A program made the position numbers and the translations under genes. Source: WHSW01 sp963842795 (GTDB lineage Bacteria; Actinomycetota; Thermoleophilia; Solirubrobacterales; 70-9). Taken from it: DNA of 64,000 bases. Below, piece after piece: positions 53,684 through 64,000 of this stretch (its first letter is position 1; the number at the start of each line of letters is the position of its first letter). The notes beneath the pieces were generated by a model that was given only the letters and a program-made list of their open reading frames with translations, had not been told where the DNA came from and made no database searches. Where the stretch lies: the NCBI GenBank assembly GCA_963842795.1, contig CAWJHV010000039.1, forward strand, positions 62,001 to 126,000, given 5' to 3'.

Positions 53684-54414
53684 CTCGAGCACCGCGCGCG
53701 CCGCGCCGGCGGTCTCGTCGCCGAGCCAGCCCTGGGCGAGCGGGTCGCGCTCGATCCCGGCCCGGATCGCCTCGAGCTCGGGCCCGCGCAGCTGCGCCTT
53801 GACCGTCTCGTAGGTCCCGGACGGCAGCGCGGCGAGCTCGCCGGCGACCGCGAGCGCGCGGTCGAGCACGGCGTCCGGCTCGGCGAGCTCGTCGACGAGC
53901 CCGGGGCGAGCGCCGCCTCGCGTCGACCAGCTCGCCGCCGAGCACCAGCCGGCGCGCCGGCCCGGGGCGAGCTCGGCGCGGACGACCGCCAGCGCCGCGA
54001 CCGGATAGGGCGCGCCGACCCGGACCTCGGTCAGCCCGTAGCGTCGCCGCGCGCGAGCCGACCCGGTGGTCGGCGCAGAGCGCGAGGATCATCCCGCCGG
54101 CGACCGCGTGGCCGTTGACGGCCGCGACCACCGGGCGCGGGAACCCGTACCAGTCGGCGAACAGCCGGTTGATCGCGGCGACCATCCCGCGCTGCTCGCG
54201 CGCGAGAGGGTCGGCGCCAGCTTCAGGTCGACGCCGCCGGAGAAGAAGTCGCCCGACCCGGTGATCACCACGGCGGCCGGGCGGGCGGCGCGCAGCTCGG
54301 CGACCACCTCGGCGCCCGCGGCGAGCAGCCCGGGCTCGAGCGCGTTCGCCGGCGGGCGCTGGATCCGCACGACGGTGACCCGTCGTCGCTCTCGACCGCG
54401 ATCAGCTCGGCCAT
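53684..54414 (-). CDS. Enoyl-CoA hydratase/isomerase (frame broken, 3' end uncertain)
   Basis: ATG 54414 (MAELIAVE). After repair: VTVVRIQRPPANALEPGLLA, AVVITGSGDFFSGGVDLKLA (oxyanion hole 1), FPRPVVAAVNGHAVAGGMIL (AVNGHAVAGG) and LCADHRVGSRAATL. The C-terminal 90 residues include GTYETVKAQLRGPELEAIRA and DPLAQGWLGDETAGAARAVL. About 240 residues. The crotonase fold hydrates enoyl-CoA. The stop is not certain: the frame crosses into the end of the monooxygenase gene. Confidence 0.78.
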
Positions 54415-54459
54415 CGGGCGCCGATGCTAGCGGCGGCGGCGAGCCGCTATCGTCGCCGC

Positions 54460-55458
54460 GTGGCCGTGAGGGAAGGGGCACCGAGGCGGGCGCGACAGGT
54501 GCGGATCCTGGCGGCCGGCGGCACGATCTCGATGACCGGCGAGGCCGGGGCGACGCCCGAGCTCGACGCCGAGGGCCTGCTCGCGAGCATCCCCAGCCTC
54601 GCCGACTACGACGGGCTGCAGGCGCAGACGGTCACCAACCTGCCCAGCGCCCACCTGACGCTCGACGACCAGCTGCAGATCTGCCGCCAGGCGCGCGACG
54701 CGGCCCGGCGCGGGATCGGCGTCGTCGTCACCCACGGCACCGACACGCTCGAGGAGACGGCGATGCTGTGCGACGTCGTCCACGACGCCGAGGCGCCGAT
54801 CGTGTTCACCGGCGCGATCCGGCCCGCCTCCGCGCCGGGCGCCGACGGGCCGGCGAACGCCGTCGACGCGGTCAGCGTCGCCGCCAGCGACGCGGCCGCC
54901 GGGATGGGCGTGCTGGTCTGCTTCGGCGGCGAGATCCACCACGCCCGCTGCGCGCGCAAGACCGACACCACCTCGCTGGTCGCGTTCTCCTCGCCGCAGA
55001 CGGGCCCGCTCGGCCGGGTCACCGAGGGCCACCCGACGATCTGGTCGCGGATCCCGCGCAACCCGCCGCTCGACCCGCCGCACCTCAACGGCCGGGTGCT
55101 CGTGGTCGGCACCGGCGCCGGCGACGACGGCACGCTCGCCCGCGCGGCGCTCGACACCGATCCCGAAGGCGTCGTGATCGGCACGCTCGGCGCCGGGCAC
55201 CTGGCGCCGCCGCTGCTCGAGCTCTGGGGCGAGGCGGCCGAGCGGATCCCCGTAGTCGCCTACTGCCGGCCGGAGCGCGGCGTGATCCTCAGCGCGACCT
55301 ACGGCTACCGCGGCTCCGAGCGCGACCTGCGCGAGACCGAGATCATCCCGGCGGGGTTCCTCTCCCCCCAGGCGGCGCGGATGAAGCTGCTCGCCTGCCT
55401 CGCCTCGGGGCTCGAGATCGACGAGATCCGCTGGGCGTTTCGCCAGGACGACGGCTAG
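54460..55458 (+). CDS. ansA: L-asparaginase
   Basis: 332 residues from GTG 54460 (ATG 54424 is in frame but reads as non-conserved). Both threonine motifs of bacterial-type asparaginases are present: VRILAAGGTISMTGE (Thr22) and VVVTHGTDTLEETAML (Thr94-Asp95), with VFTGAIRPASAPGADGPANA following. It hydrolyses asparagine to aspartate and ammonia. It lacks an obvious signal peptide, so it is cytosolic. It is the only long gene in the 34-64 kb part that reads without any frame break. Confidence 0.93.
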   Translation: MAVREGAPRRARQVRILAAGGTISMTGEAGATPELDAEGLLASIPSLADYDGLQAQTVTNLPSAHLTLDDQLQICRQARDAARRGIGVVVTHGTDTLEETAMLCDVVHDAEAPIVFTGAIRPASAPGADGPANAVDAVSVAASDAAAGMGVLVCFGGEIHHARCARKTDTTSLVAFSSPQTGPLGRVTEGHPTIWSRIPRNPPLDPPHLNGRVLVVGTGAGDDGTLARAALDTDPEGVVIGTLGAGHLAPPLLELWGEAAERIPVVAYCRPERGVILSATYGYRGSERDLRETEIIPAGFLSPQAARMKLLACLASGLEIDEIRWAFRQDDG

Positions 55459-55459
55459 G

Positions 55460-56347
55460 CTACCCCGGGCGCTCGAGCACCGACCACAGGTACTGGGCGC
55501 CGTAGGCGCGATACGGGCGCCAGCCCTCGGCCCGGCGCAGGAGCGCGGCCGGGCTCGCGTCCTCGCCCAGCCGCTCGAGCGCCCGGCGAAGCCCGAGATC
55601 GGTCGCCGGCAGGGCGTCGGCGTCGCCGAGCGCCCGCATCATCACGTAGTCGGCGGTCCAGGGCCCGATCCCCGGCAGCGCCAGCAGCCGCCGCCGGGCC
55701 TCCTCGCGGTCGGCGCCGGGATCGAGGACCAATTCGCCCGCGGCGAGCGCGGCGCAAAGGCCGAGCAGCGCCCGCCGGCGCGCGTCCGGCATCGCGAGGT
55801 GCTCGGGATCGGCCCCGGCGAGCGCGCGCGCCGATGGAAACAGGTGGGTGACCGAGCCGACGGGGCGCTCGAGCGGCTCGCCGTAGGCGGCGACCAGGCG
55901 CGCCGCGAGAGTGATCGCGGCCTCGAGCGAGACCTGCTGGCCGAGCACCGCGCGGGCGGCGAGCTCGGCCGCGTCGGCGCTGCCGGGCTGGCGCCGGCCG
56001 GGCGCCGCCTCGACCAGCGGGGCGAGCAGCGGGTCGCGACGCAGCACCCGCGCGATCGCAGCCGGGTCGGCGTCGAGGTCGAAGAGGTCGCGGGCGATCG
56101 CGGTGGCGCGCTCGCGGTCGTCGCGGTCGGCCGCGGCGATGCGCGCCCGCACGTGCTCGCCGGCCAGGGTGAGCTCGATCGCGCCCGGGCCGGAGGCAGC
56201 CGCAGGCTGCGGCGGTAGGTGTCGCCGACGACCTCCTCGACGCCGGGGATCGCCCGCCGGGCGAGGAACCGATCAGCGCCGCGCCGTCGAACGGCGGCCG
56301 GGAGTCGAGCCACGCCTCCACGGCCTCCAAACGCGGCGGCGCGCCAT
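55460..56347 (-). CDS. alkA: DNA-3-methyladenine glycosylase II (AlkA, frame broken near its N terminus)
   Basis: ATG 56347 gives MARRR, then after a one-base repair LEAVEAWLDSRPPFDGAALI and FLARRAIPGVEEVVGDTYRR. From 56152 onward the frame is clean: AVLGQQVSLEAAITLAARLV, the helix-hairpin-helix RLLALPGIGPWTADYVMMRA, and the catalytic Asp in LPATDLGLRRAL. It removes alkylated bases in base-excision repair. Stop at 55460, one base past the asparaginase stop on the other strand (convergent). Confidence 0.88.
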
Positions 56348-57209
56348 CTCGTGAGTCACGGCGCGCGGCGGCCCGGCGTCGATGCGCTCGCGCATCGACT
56401 CGAGCGGGCCGCGAAACCAGCCGAGGTTCTCGATCCACCAGGTGAGTCCCGGCCGCGCGCAGGCCCTCGACTCGCTCGCGATCGCGCCGCGCCCGCCGTC
56501 GCCGGCCGTCTGGCCCTCGATCACGAAGTCGAACGGCGAGTCGGAGGCTCGGTGGGCGAGGGTGTAGGAGACGATCTCGCCGAGCTGCTCGGGGGTCATC
56601 GTCTGCGCCTGGGAGACCTCGCGGTGGATTGCGAACACGCCGTCCCAGCGCGCGGCGCGCCGGAACGGCCGCGGCGCCGGCCAGCCGCCCGCGATCCAGA
56701 CCGGGATCCGAGGGCGCTGGAGCGGCGTCGGGCGGAAGGTCGTCTCGGCGACCTCGTAGTGGGATCCGCTGTAGCTGAACGGCTCGCCGCTCCAGAGACC
56801 GGAAACGATGTCGAGCCCCTCGTCGAGCCGCGCCGCGCGCACCCGCGGGTCGGGGTCCTCGCCGAACGCCGCGAACTCCGCCTCCCACTGCGAGCCAAGG
56901 CCGGCGCCGAACACCAGCCGCCCGCCGGAGAGCAGGTCGAGCGAGGCGGTCTCGCGGGCGACCTTCTGCGGCCGGCGCCGGGCGAGGATGCAGACCATCA
57001 CGCCGAGGCGCACGCGCTCGGTGCTCGCCGCAACCGCAGCGATCGTCATCCACGGGTCGGCGACCGGGGCCTCCGGATCGCTGTAGGCGAGGTGGTCCCA
57101 GACGAAGAACCCGTCCCACCCAGCGTCCTCGGCGGCGCGCCCGAGCTCGAGCAGGAGCAGCGGGTCGCCGTACTCGCGGACGTTCGGGACGCCGACCGCG
57201 AACCGGATC
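56348..57209 (-). CDS. LLM-class (F420-dependent) flavin oxidoreductase, fused in frame to the permease upstream
   Basis: About 287 residues beginning at IRFAVGVPNVREYGDP. It has the luciferase-like TIM barrel: WDGFFVWDHLAYSDPEAPVA, VRLGVMVCILARRRPQKVAR, LSGGRLVFGAGLGSQWEAEF and QRPRIPVWIAGGWPAPRPFR. Actinobacterial members mostly use coenzyme F420. No start codon precedes it; instead the frame runs on unbroken from the sugar-permease gene. Most likely an indel removed the permease stop and hid the real start. Its 3' end is likewise shifted near 56345. Confidence 0.75.
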
Positions 57210-57222
57210 GGCGCGTCGACGG

Positions 57223-58444
57223 TCAGCCGGGCCGCGCGGCGGCGGTTGGTGACCGCGTCGATCGTCACCGCGGCGAGCAGCACGGCGCCGGTGATCATGA
57301 ACTTGACGTCGGAGTCGAGCGCGAGCAGGTCCATGCCGTTCGAGATCGAGCCGATCACGACGGCGCCGAGCAGCGCCGACCAGACGTAGCCGCGGCCGCC
57401 GAACAGGCTGGTGCCGGCGATCACCGGGCCGGCGATCGCCAGCAGCAGCACGTCGCCGGAGCCCGACTGCTGGTTGACGGCGAGCAGCCGCGAGGCGGCG
57501 AGGATCCCGCCGGCCGCGGCGAGCATCGAGGCGAGCGTGAAGACGCTGATCTTGATCCGGGTGACGTTGATGCCGGCGCGCCGCGCCGCCTCCTCGTTGC
57601 CGCCGACGGCGAAGATGTGGCGCCCGTAGCGGGTGCGCTCGGTGATGAAGGTGAAGAGCGATCATCAGCGCGACGACGATCAGCGCGGCGAGCGGGACGC
57701 CGCGGTCGGCGTTGAGGATCAGCGACCGCGGCGACGATCGCGGCCGCGACGAGCACGATCTGCAGGATCACCAGCGGCCATCGGCGCCGACCTCGAGCCC
57801 GGCGGCTCCGCCGGCGTCGCGCGCGCCAACAGGCTGCCCGCGATAGGCGGCGATCGCCGGCGATCCCGAGGGTCCAGCCGATCGCCGGGTCGAAGAAGGT
57901 GCTGGTCAGGTCGGTGATGATGCGTCGGCGGCAGGTTGACCGAGCCCGTGTCTCCGAGCACCCATAAGCAGCGCGCCCTGCCAGGCGAGCAGGCCGGCCA
58001 GCGTGACGACGAACGACGGGCACGCCGAACCGGGTGACCATGAAGCCGTTGAAGAGCCCGATCGCGGCGCCGACGCCGAGGCCGGCGACGATCGCGAGCA
58101 CCGGCGACCAGCCGTGCTGGACGCTGAGCACCGCCATCACCGCCGGCGGCGAGGCCGCTGACGGCGCCGACCGAGAGGTCGATCTCGCCGAGCAGCAGGA
58201 CCAGCACGACGCCGATCGAGATCGTCGCCGATGGCGGCGATCTGCAGGGTCAGGTTGGAGAGGTTGACCGCGCTCAGGAAGCGGTCGTTGGCGATCTGGA
58301 AGATCGTCCAGATGACCGCGATCCCGAGCAGCACCCGGACCGAGCGCGAGGTCGCCGCGGGCGAGCGCGCCGAACGCGCTCGCGGATCGAGAAGCCGTCC
58401 GACCGCCTCCGGCGGGGCGGTGCCGATCGTCGTCTCCGGCGTGC

Positions 58445-58448
<4 letters not shown>
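57223..58448 (-). CDS. Sugar ABC transporter permease (frame broken)
   Basis: ATG 58448 (MSTPETTIGTAPPEAVGRLL) overlaps the ATPase stop as ATGA. Recognisable segments: SVRVLLGIAVIWTIFQIAND, RFLSAVNLSNLTLQIAAIG, MLVLLLGEIDLSVGAVSGLA (the GEIDLSVG family motif), LAAAGGILAASRLLAVNQQS and DSDVKFMITGAVLLAAVTID at the C terminus. It belongs to the XylH/FrcC/RbsC branched permease family, about 400 residues. At least eight indels. The natural stop is probably TGA at 57223-57225 in a neighbouring frame. Confidence 0.82.
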
Positions 58449-59240
<792 letters not shown>

Positions 59241-59310
59241 CGGGGGCTCGGCCGTGCTGGTCTGGCTCTATTCGCTCAGTCCTCTCCTCGCGCTTCAGGC
59301 TATTGCGTCG

Positions 59311-60443
59311 CTACTGGATGCCTGCGTCCTTGCAGTCCTGCGCGTACTGCCTGCGTGCAGATGTCCTCGGCGCGTCCAGTAGCCGTCCTTGACGACGGTG
59401 TCCTTGACGTTGTCCTGCGAACACCGGGATCGTGTCGGTGATCGCCGTCGGCACCTGCTCGGTCCCGTTGTCCTCCTCGCCGTTGATGACGTCGGAGTCG
59501 GCCGGGTCCTCACCGTTGACGACCGCCACCGCGAGCGTCGCGGCGTTGTCGGCGAGCGGCTTGATCGGCTTGTAGACCGTCATGTACTGCTCGCCGGCGA
59601 TGATCCGCTGGATCGCCGCCAGCTCCGCGTCCTGACCGGTGACCGGGATGGTCGACGGGTCGATTCCGGCGCCCTTGAGCGCCGCGATCGCGCCGCCGGC
59701 GGTGCCGTCGTTGGCGGCGAGGACGCCGTGGAAGCCGTCCTTGCCGAGCGCCGGTGATCGCCTGGTCCATCTCCTTCTGGGCGTTCTCCGGCAGCCAGTC
59801 GGGCGTGTCGTACTCCTGGGCGACGTCGATGCCCTTCTCGCTCGAACACCGCGGTGGCGCCCTCCTTGAACAGCTTCGCGTTGTTGTCCTTCGGGTCGCC
59901 GTTGATCTGGACGATCGGGCCCTTCGGGTTGCCGTCCTCGGCCGAGCTTCTTGGCGAGCGCCTCGCCCTGCTGCTTGCCGACCTCGGGGCTGTTGAACTC
60001 GGCGTAGCCGCGAGGTCCGCGTCGAGGATCAGCCGGTCGTAGCTGATCACCGGGATGTCCGGCCTGCTGGGCGCGGGTGACCATGCCCGCGGCCGAGGTC
60101 GAGTCGACCGGGTCGAGGACGATCACGTCGACGCCCTCGGTCACCGCCGCCTCAACCTGCGACTGCTGCTTGGTCGGGTCCTGGTCGGCGTTCTGGTAGA
60201 GGATCTCGCAGTCCGGGCACAGCTCCTCGACCTTCTGCCTCGAACAGCGGCTTGTCCTGGGTCTCGTAGCGCGCCGTCTGGGTCTCGGGCAGCAGGAAGC
60301 GCGATCTTGCCGCCGCCCTCCGCTCGACGCTCGCTGTCGTCGCTGTCGCGTCGTCGTCGCTGCCGCAGGCGGCGAGCCCGAGCGCCAGCGACCAGCCCGG
60401 CGAGCGGCACCAGCAGCCGCGCCCGCTTCCTTCTCTCATTCAT
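59311..60443 (-). CDS. Sugar-binding lipoprotein of the ABC transporter (frame broken)
   Basis: ATG 60443 (MNERRKRARLLVPLAG) with GGAGG upstream. The lipobox is LGLAACGSDD. The mature part is a periplasmic-binding-protein type I fold (RbsB/XylF-like): KPLFEAEVEELCPDC, VDVIVLDPVDSTSAAGMVTR, YDRLILDADLA, EFNSPEVGKQQGEALAKKL, KGPIVQINGDPKDNNAKLF, GFHGVLAANDGTAGGAIAAL and MTVYKPIKPLADNAATLAVA. At least eight indels in 1.1 kb. It captures a sugar, probably a pentose, outside the membrane. It lies 28 bp downstream of the ROK gene. Confidence 0.87.
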
Positions 60444-60471
60444 CCGCAACCTCCTTCTCGAAGACTCATTT

Positions 60472-61742
60472 CTACGTCCTTTCCTCTCTCGTGCCCGCTC
60501 CGCGGGTCTTGGTTCCAAGCTTCACGCCGCCTCGCTCAACGTCGCTCGGGGTCGAGAACCGGTCCGACTCGTGCATCACCAGCGCCAGCGCGCCGAGCAG
60601 CTCGGCGCGCTCCCCGAGCACGCCGGCGACGATCTCGACGTCGTCGGCGGCGCTCGGGATCGCGTTGCGGCGCGCCTCCTCGCGCAGCGGGCCGAGCAGC
60701 ACCTCGCCGGCGGCGCTCAGGTCGCCGCCGACGATCACGCACTCCGGGTTGAGCAGGTTGCAGAGGTTCGCCGACGGCGACCCCGATCGCGCGCCCCGCG
60801 TCGCCGATCAGCCGCTGGGCCGCCGCGTCGCCGGACGGCGCACAGCTCGAGCAGCCTGCGGGTCGAGATCTCCTCGCGCGCGGCTGGCGCTGAGCAGCGT
60901 CGGCGATCGCCCGGGTCGAGGCGAGCGTCTCGAGGCAGCCGCGGTTGCCGCAGCGGCAGACCGGGCCGCCCTCGGCGATCAGCGTGTGGCCGATCTCGCC
61001 GGCCGTCCCGCCGACGCCGTGCTGGAGCCGGCCGCCGGAGACAGGCCGGCGCCGATCCCGGACGAGACCTTGATGTAGGCGACCTCGGACTTGCCCTTCG
61101 CCGCGCCCCAGGCGTGCTCGGCGAGCGCGCCGAGGTTGGCGTCGTTCTCGACCTCGACCGGGAGCCCGAGCCGCGCGCTCGCCTCGGCGGCGGCGTCGAC
61201 GCCGACCCAGCCGGGGAGGATCGAGGCGGCCTGGACCGCGCCGGTGGCGCGGTCGATCGGCGCCGGCAGCCCCATGCCGACCCCGATCACGCGGGCGCGG
61301 TCGGCGCCCGCCTCGTCGAGCACCTCGTCGACGAACTCGACCGCGGTCGTCCAGCCCCTGGTCGGCGGAGTGGTCGACGTCGAGCTCGCGCCAGGTCTCG
61401 GCGAGCACGGTGTGCGAGAGGTCGGAGACCGCAACGCGCAGGTGGCGGTGGCCGAAGTCGATCCCGAGCGCGAGCCCGGCGGAGCCGTTGAGCGAGACCA
61501 TCACCGGCGGGCGGCCCGGCGTGCGCCTCGCCGTCGGGCTGGCCGTCGCGCTCGCCCGCGAGGCCGGTCTCGAGCAGGTCGGCGACGATCGTCGAGACGG
61601 TCGAGCGCGAGAGGTCGGTGATTCGCGCCAGCTCGGCGCGGCTGGCCATCCCGCGCTCGCGCAGCGCGTCGATCACCAGCTTCCGATTGCCCTCCCGCAG
61701 GGAGGCCAATGAGCCACTCCTCCTCACGGCGGCCGAATCCAT
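60472..61742 (-). CDS. ROK-family transcriptional regulator/sugar kinase-like (frame broken)
   Basis: ATG 61742 (MDSAAVRRSGSLASLREGNR). The N-terminal winged HTH is intact: LVIDALRERGMASRAELARI, TDLSRSTVSTIVADLLETGL. The ROK domain follows in pieces: ALGIDFGHRHLRVAVSDLSH, IGVGMGLPAPIDRATGAVQA, VEVENDANLGALAEHAWGAA and GHTLIAEGGPVCRCGNRGCL (the zinc motif CxCGxxGCxE). An XylR/NagC-like repressor or activator of the sugar ABC operon it heads. The stop is probably at 60472 after repair. Confidence 0.86.
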
Positions 61743-61753
61743 TCCACATCGCC

Positions 61754-61785
61754 GCCTATTTGTCAAGTCTTAGGCCAAATTAGGC
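61754..61785. promoter_or_regulatory. Operator-like repeats at the sugar ABC operon promoter
   Basis: TTAGGC occurs at 61770-61775 and 61780-61785, exactly one helical turn apart, with an inverted GCCTA at 61754-61758. The region lies just upstream of the ROK gene and overlaps a TTGACA-like box on the minus strand, so autoregulation by the ROK protein is likely. Confidence 0.55.
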
Positions 61786-63201
61786 GGTACTGGACCCGTC
61801 TTATGTGCGAAGTCGGGCTGAATCCAGGGATCAGAGGCGCGAATGACCCTCGGGCCAGGATCGAGTCGCCGCTTCAGTCGACTGCGCGGGAGCGCGAGCC
61901 AGGGCGGCATCAGGAGCCGGCGGTGGAAGTCGGCCATCTCGACGAGGTCGGCGATCTCGATCGCCTCGTCGGCGGCGTGGGCGCCGTTCAGGTAGGCGTC
62001 GACGTCGCCGAAGAGCACGGGCGCGAAGCCGTAGGCGACGGTTCCGAAGCCTCGCGGATCCAGTGCGAATCGGTGAACCCCGCGGAGAGCAGCGGCAGCA
62101 GCTCGGCATCGGACGCGGCCGGCCACGTATTCCGCCAGAGCGCGGGTAGAGCGGCGTGTCGATGGGCGACTCGGTGCCGCCGACGAGCGGCTCGATCAAC
62201 TCCAGGTCGTAGTCGAAGCCGTCGCCGAGCGCCCGTTCGACGTGCTCGGCGATGTCGTCGGCGGTCTGACCCGGCAGCGTCCGGCAATCGCAGATCACGT
62301 CGGCGAACGGCGGGATCACGTTCGGGGGCTCGTAGGTCCGCAGGCCGGTCGGAGTGACCGTCATCCGGGTGATCGCCGGAAGCTCGTCGCGCGAGCACCG
62401 GGTGCTGGGCGGCGGCCCAGGCGAGCGCCTCCTCGGGGCTCGCCCTCCGGCGCGCCGAGCACGTCGAGGGCGGCGGCGACCGCGGGCACCAGCTGCACCG
62501 GCGCCTCGTAGGCGAGCAGCCGCTCGACCGCGGTCGCGGCGTGCAGCACGGCGTTGTCGGCGCGGTTCGGAATCGAGGCGTGCCCGGCGGTGCCGCGGAC
62601 CCGGATCCGCAGGGCGGTGGCCTGCTTCTCGCCCACCGAGACGGTGACCACGCGGCGCCCGCCGGCGAGCTCGAGCAGCACGCCCCCGCCCTCGTTGATG
62701 CGCGAAGTCGCAGCGCAGGTCGGGGCGCTCGCGCGCGAGCCAGGAGAGGCCGACGTCGTCCGTGTTGCGCTCCTCGTCGGCCTCGGCGATCAGGACCACG
62801 TCGCCGTCCGGGCGCACCCCGCTGCGCGCGAGCGCCGCAACGGCGACCACCCGCGCCGCGAGCTCGTTCTTCATGTCGACGGCGCCCCGGCCGATCAGTC
62901 GCCCGTCGCGCAGCGCGGCCTCGAACGGGGGAACGCTCCAGCCGGCGGTCGGCGCCGGGACGACGTCGGTGTGAGCGAGCAGCATCAGCGACGGCCCCCG
63001 CCCGCTGCCGGGGATACGGGCGACGAGGTTGAGCCGCTCGGGATCGGGGCCGACGAGCTCGCACTCGACCCCGGCTCCGCGGAGGTGATCGGCGACCAGC
63101 TCCGCGGCGGGGGTCTCGTTACCCGGCGGGTTCGAGGTGTCGAGGCGGATCAGCGCGCGGGCGAGCTCGACCACCTCGTCGCGAAGCTCCGGGTTGCTCA
63201 T
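61770..63201 (-). CDS. M20-family metallopeptidase/deacylase (frame broken)
   Basis: ATG 63201 (MSNPELRDEVVELARALIRL). Clean to about residue 165: DTSNPPGNETPAAELVADHL, MLLAHTDVVPAPTAGWSVPP (metal His and Asp), GRGAVDMKNELAARVVAVAA, then VVLIAEADEERNTDDVGLSW (the catalytic EE). The later dimerisation domain is GTAGHASIPNRADNAVLHAA, and the C terminus has FGTVAYGFAPVLFGDVDAYL and AHAADEAIEIADLVEMADFH. An ArgE/DapE/CPG2-type amidohydrolase, about 440-470 residues. At least six indels; the stop (61770 in the final frame) is approximate. Confidence 0.86.
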
Positions 63202-63211
63202 CGCCGGTCGA

Positions 63212-64000
63212 TCATCGCGGAGGCGACCGCACGACGCCGCCGAGAACGCCGAGCGCGACGCCGAGCACCGCTGACCCGATCGCCGCCACGCGCCAGATGC
63301 TCTCGATCGCCTCGGCCTGGACCGGTGCCCGCCGGCGACCAGCCCCTCGATGATCGCGGTGACGATCGCCACCGAGAGCCCGGCCACCCCGATCACGATC
63401 GCCAGCGTCACCCCCGAGGCCGCGCCGGCCTTCTCGGTCGGCACGACCGTCTGGGTGCCGACCGACGCCAGGGACCAGCAGAGGCCGTAGCCGAGGCCGA
63501 AGACCAGGAGCAGGGGCACGTAGACCGCATAGGCCGGTGTCGAGGGAGATCAGCAGCAGCGCGGTGGCGCCGATCAGCATCGACACGGCCATCAGCCGCG
63601 GGATGTCGAACCGCTCGCCGAGCCGGCCCGAGAGCGGGCCGGCGATCGCCGTCGTCACCGAGGCCGCCAGGTACACCGCCCCCGCCTCGATCGGGCTCAG
63701 GTCACGCACCTGCTGCAGGTAGATCGCCGAGGTGAAGGTGGTGATCACGAAGGCCGTGTTGCCGATCATCCCGAGCAGGGTGACGACGACGTAGGGCAGG
63801 TTGCGAAACAGCGACAGGTCGATCAGCGGGAACGGCACCCGGGCCTCGATCGCGACGAACGCGGCCAGCACCGCCGACGCCGCCGAGGATCGGGACCAGG
63901 ACCCCGGGCGAGCCCCAGCCCTCGTCCCCGCCGCGCGTCGACGCCGTACGTGATCGCCCCGATCCCGATCGCGACCGCGGCGAGGCCGGCGAAGTCGATC
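63212..64000 (-). CDS. MFS transporter, DHA2 type, C-terminal part (cut by window edge, frame broken)
   Basis: The gene enters from beyond position 64000. The clean middle part shows late helices of a 14-TM drug exporter: FPLIDLSLFRNLPYVVVTLL, MIGNTAFVITTFTSAIYLQQ, LSPIEAGAVYLAASVTTAIA and GRLGERFDIPRLMAVSMLIG. Indels near 63330, 63540 and 63885 divide the sequence, and the C terminus ends in ALGVLGGVVRSPPR. It resembles the MFS exporter at 36770-38242 (shared EARVPFPLIDL-type loop). Stop 11 bp before the M20 start, so they may be co-transcribed. Confidence 0.8.
   Translation of the reverse strand, partial: DRLRRPRRGRDRDRGDHVRRRRAAGTRAGARPGSWSRSSAASAVLAAFVAIEARVPFPLIDLSLFRNLPYVVVTLLGMIGNTAFVITTFTSAIYLQQVRDLSPIEAGAVYLAASVTTAIAGPLSGRLGERFDIPRLMAVSMLIGATALLLISLDTGLCGLRAPAPGLRPRLRPLLVPGVGRHPDGRADREGRRGLGGDAGDRDRGGRALGGDRHRDHRGAGRRRAPVQAEAIESIWRVAAIGSAVLGVALGVLGGVVRSPPR

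Noticed and set aside
38362..54414. A secondary-metabolite biosynthetic cluster built on the P450, SDR, monooxygenase and MFS genes
   Set aside because: No core synthase (PKS, NRPS, terpene cyclase, RiPP precursor) is present and the genes are on alternating strands with unrelated genes between them; scattered catabolic genes are more likely.
59350..60060. Frame errors spaced regularly (e.g. at line or read-chunk boundaries)
   Set aside because: The indel positions I could place (about 59420, 59754, 59834, 59942, 60007, 60059) have irregular spacing of about 50 to 330 bases.

Overview
The window is very GC-rich and codes densely on both strands. It has many short overlapping gene junctions of the ATGA, TGATG and TTGA type, many GTG/TTG starts, secreted proteins rich in Asp/Gly repeats, an F420-type luciferase-like oxidoreductase and Actinomycetota-style kinases and lipoproteins. 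This points to a free-living actinobacterium, most likely of the Thermoleophilia/Solirubrobacterales type. The lineage is inferred from style and gene content; there is no rRNA, tRNA or marker gene here to prove it.

Left part (1 to about 32 kb). Reading frames are clean apart from one break near 3.41 kb. In order: a secreted three-module cell-wall hydrolase (104-2677); a Sir2 deacylase overlapping a fused 3-hydroxyacyl-CoA dehydrogenase/enoyl-CoA hydratase (3730-6470); a secreted RTX-like calcium-binding protein (7063-8274); a translationally coupled FHA-HTH regulator and transmembrane Ser/Thr kinase with a beta-propeller sensor, followed by a secreted protein (8445-12174); a PadR regulator; an acyl-CoA dehydrogenase with a perfect 20-bp palindromic operator (13146-14422); a run of small cytosolic genes (cupin, DUF2461, GNAT, peroxiredoxin); two adjacent cation/Ca2+ antiporters (17398-19547); a lipoprotein; an ArsA-type ATPase with a small cysteine protein; a 1139-residue adenylate cyclase/AAA/TPR signalling protein; a ferritin-like protein coupled to a PucR-type regulator; a fatty-acid desaturase; an EVE/DUF2203/membrane-protein operon; and NUDIX and threonine dehydratase.

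Right part (about 32.4 to 64 kb). Genes remain recognisable, but nearly all are broken by one- or two-base indels every few hundred bases. Three unrelated stretches are intact (asparaginase, the first 1.1 kb of the S15 hydrolase, the first 0.7 kb of the P450). The breaks look like uncorrected sequencing error rather than biology. Contents: AI-2E-type permease, M32 carboxypeptidase, VOC protein, cold-shock protein, an MFS drug transporter divergent from a TetR regulator with an operator between them, acetyl-CoA hydrolase/transferase, DUF892 protein, ZIP transporter, SDR, cytochrome P450, two tandem near-identical RTX-like genes, an S15 hydrolase, a CrtC/AttH-like protein, a large secreted metal-hydrolase-like protein, a flavin monooxygenase, enoyl-CoA hydratase, asparaginase, AlkA, an LLM oxidoreductase, a sugar ABC operon (ROK regulator, binding lipoprotein, ATPase, permease), an M20 peptidase and a partial MFS transporter.

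Themes. Several units concern acyl-CoA/lipid catabolism and its control (HCDH-ECH plus Sir2, ACAD with operator, desaturase with regulator, CoA-transferase, ECH). Others concern extracellular calcium-binding repeats and Ca2+ antiport. Intergenic spaces carry small dispersed palindromic repeats, including a MITE-like element with terminal inverted repeats at 29.25-29.49 kb. I see no CRISPR, prophage, complete insertion sequence or RNA gene I can name, and nothing that clearly forms an unknown multi-gene defence system. The most distinctive units are the FHA-HTH/propeller-kinase pair and the intergenic repeat families.
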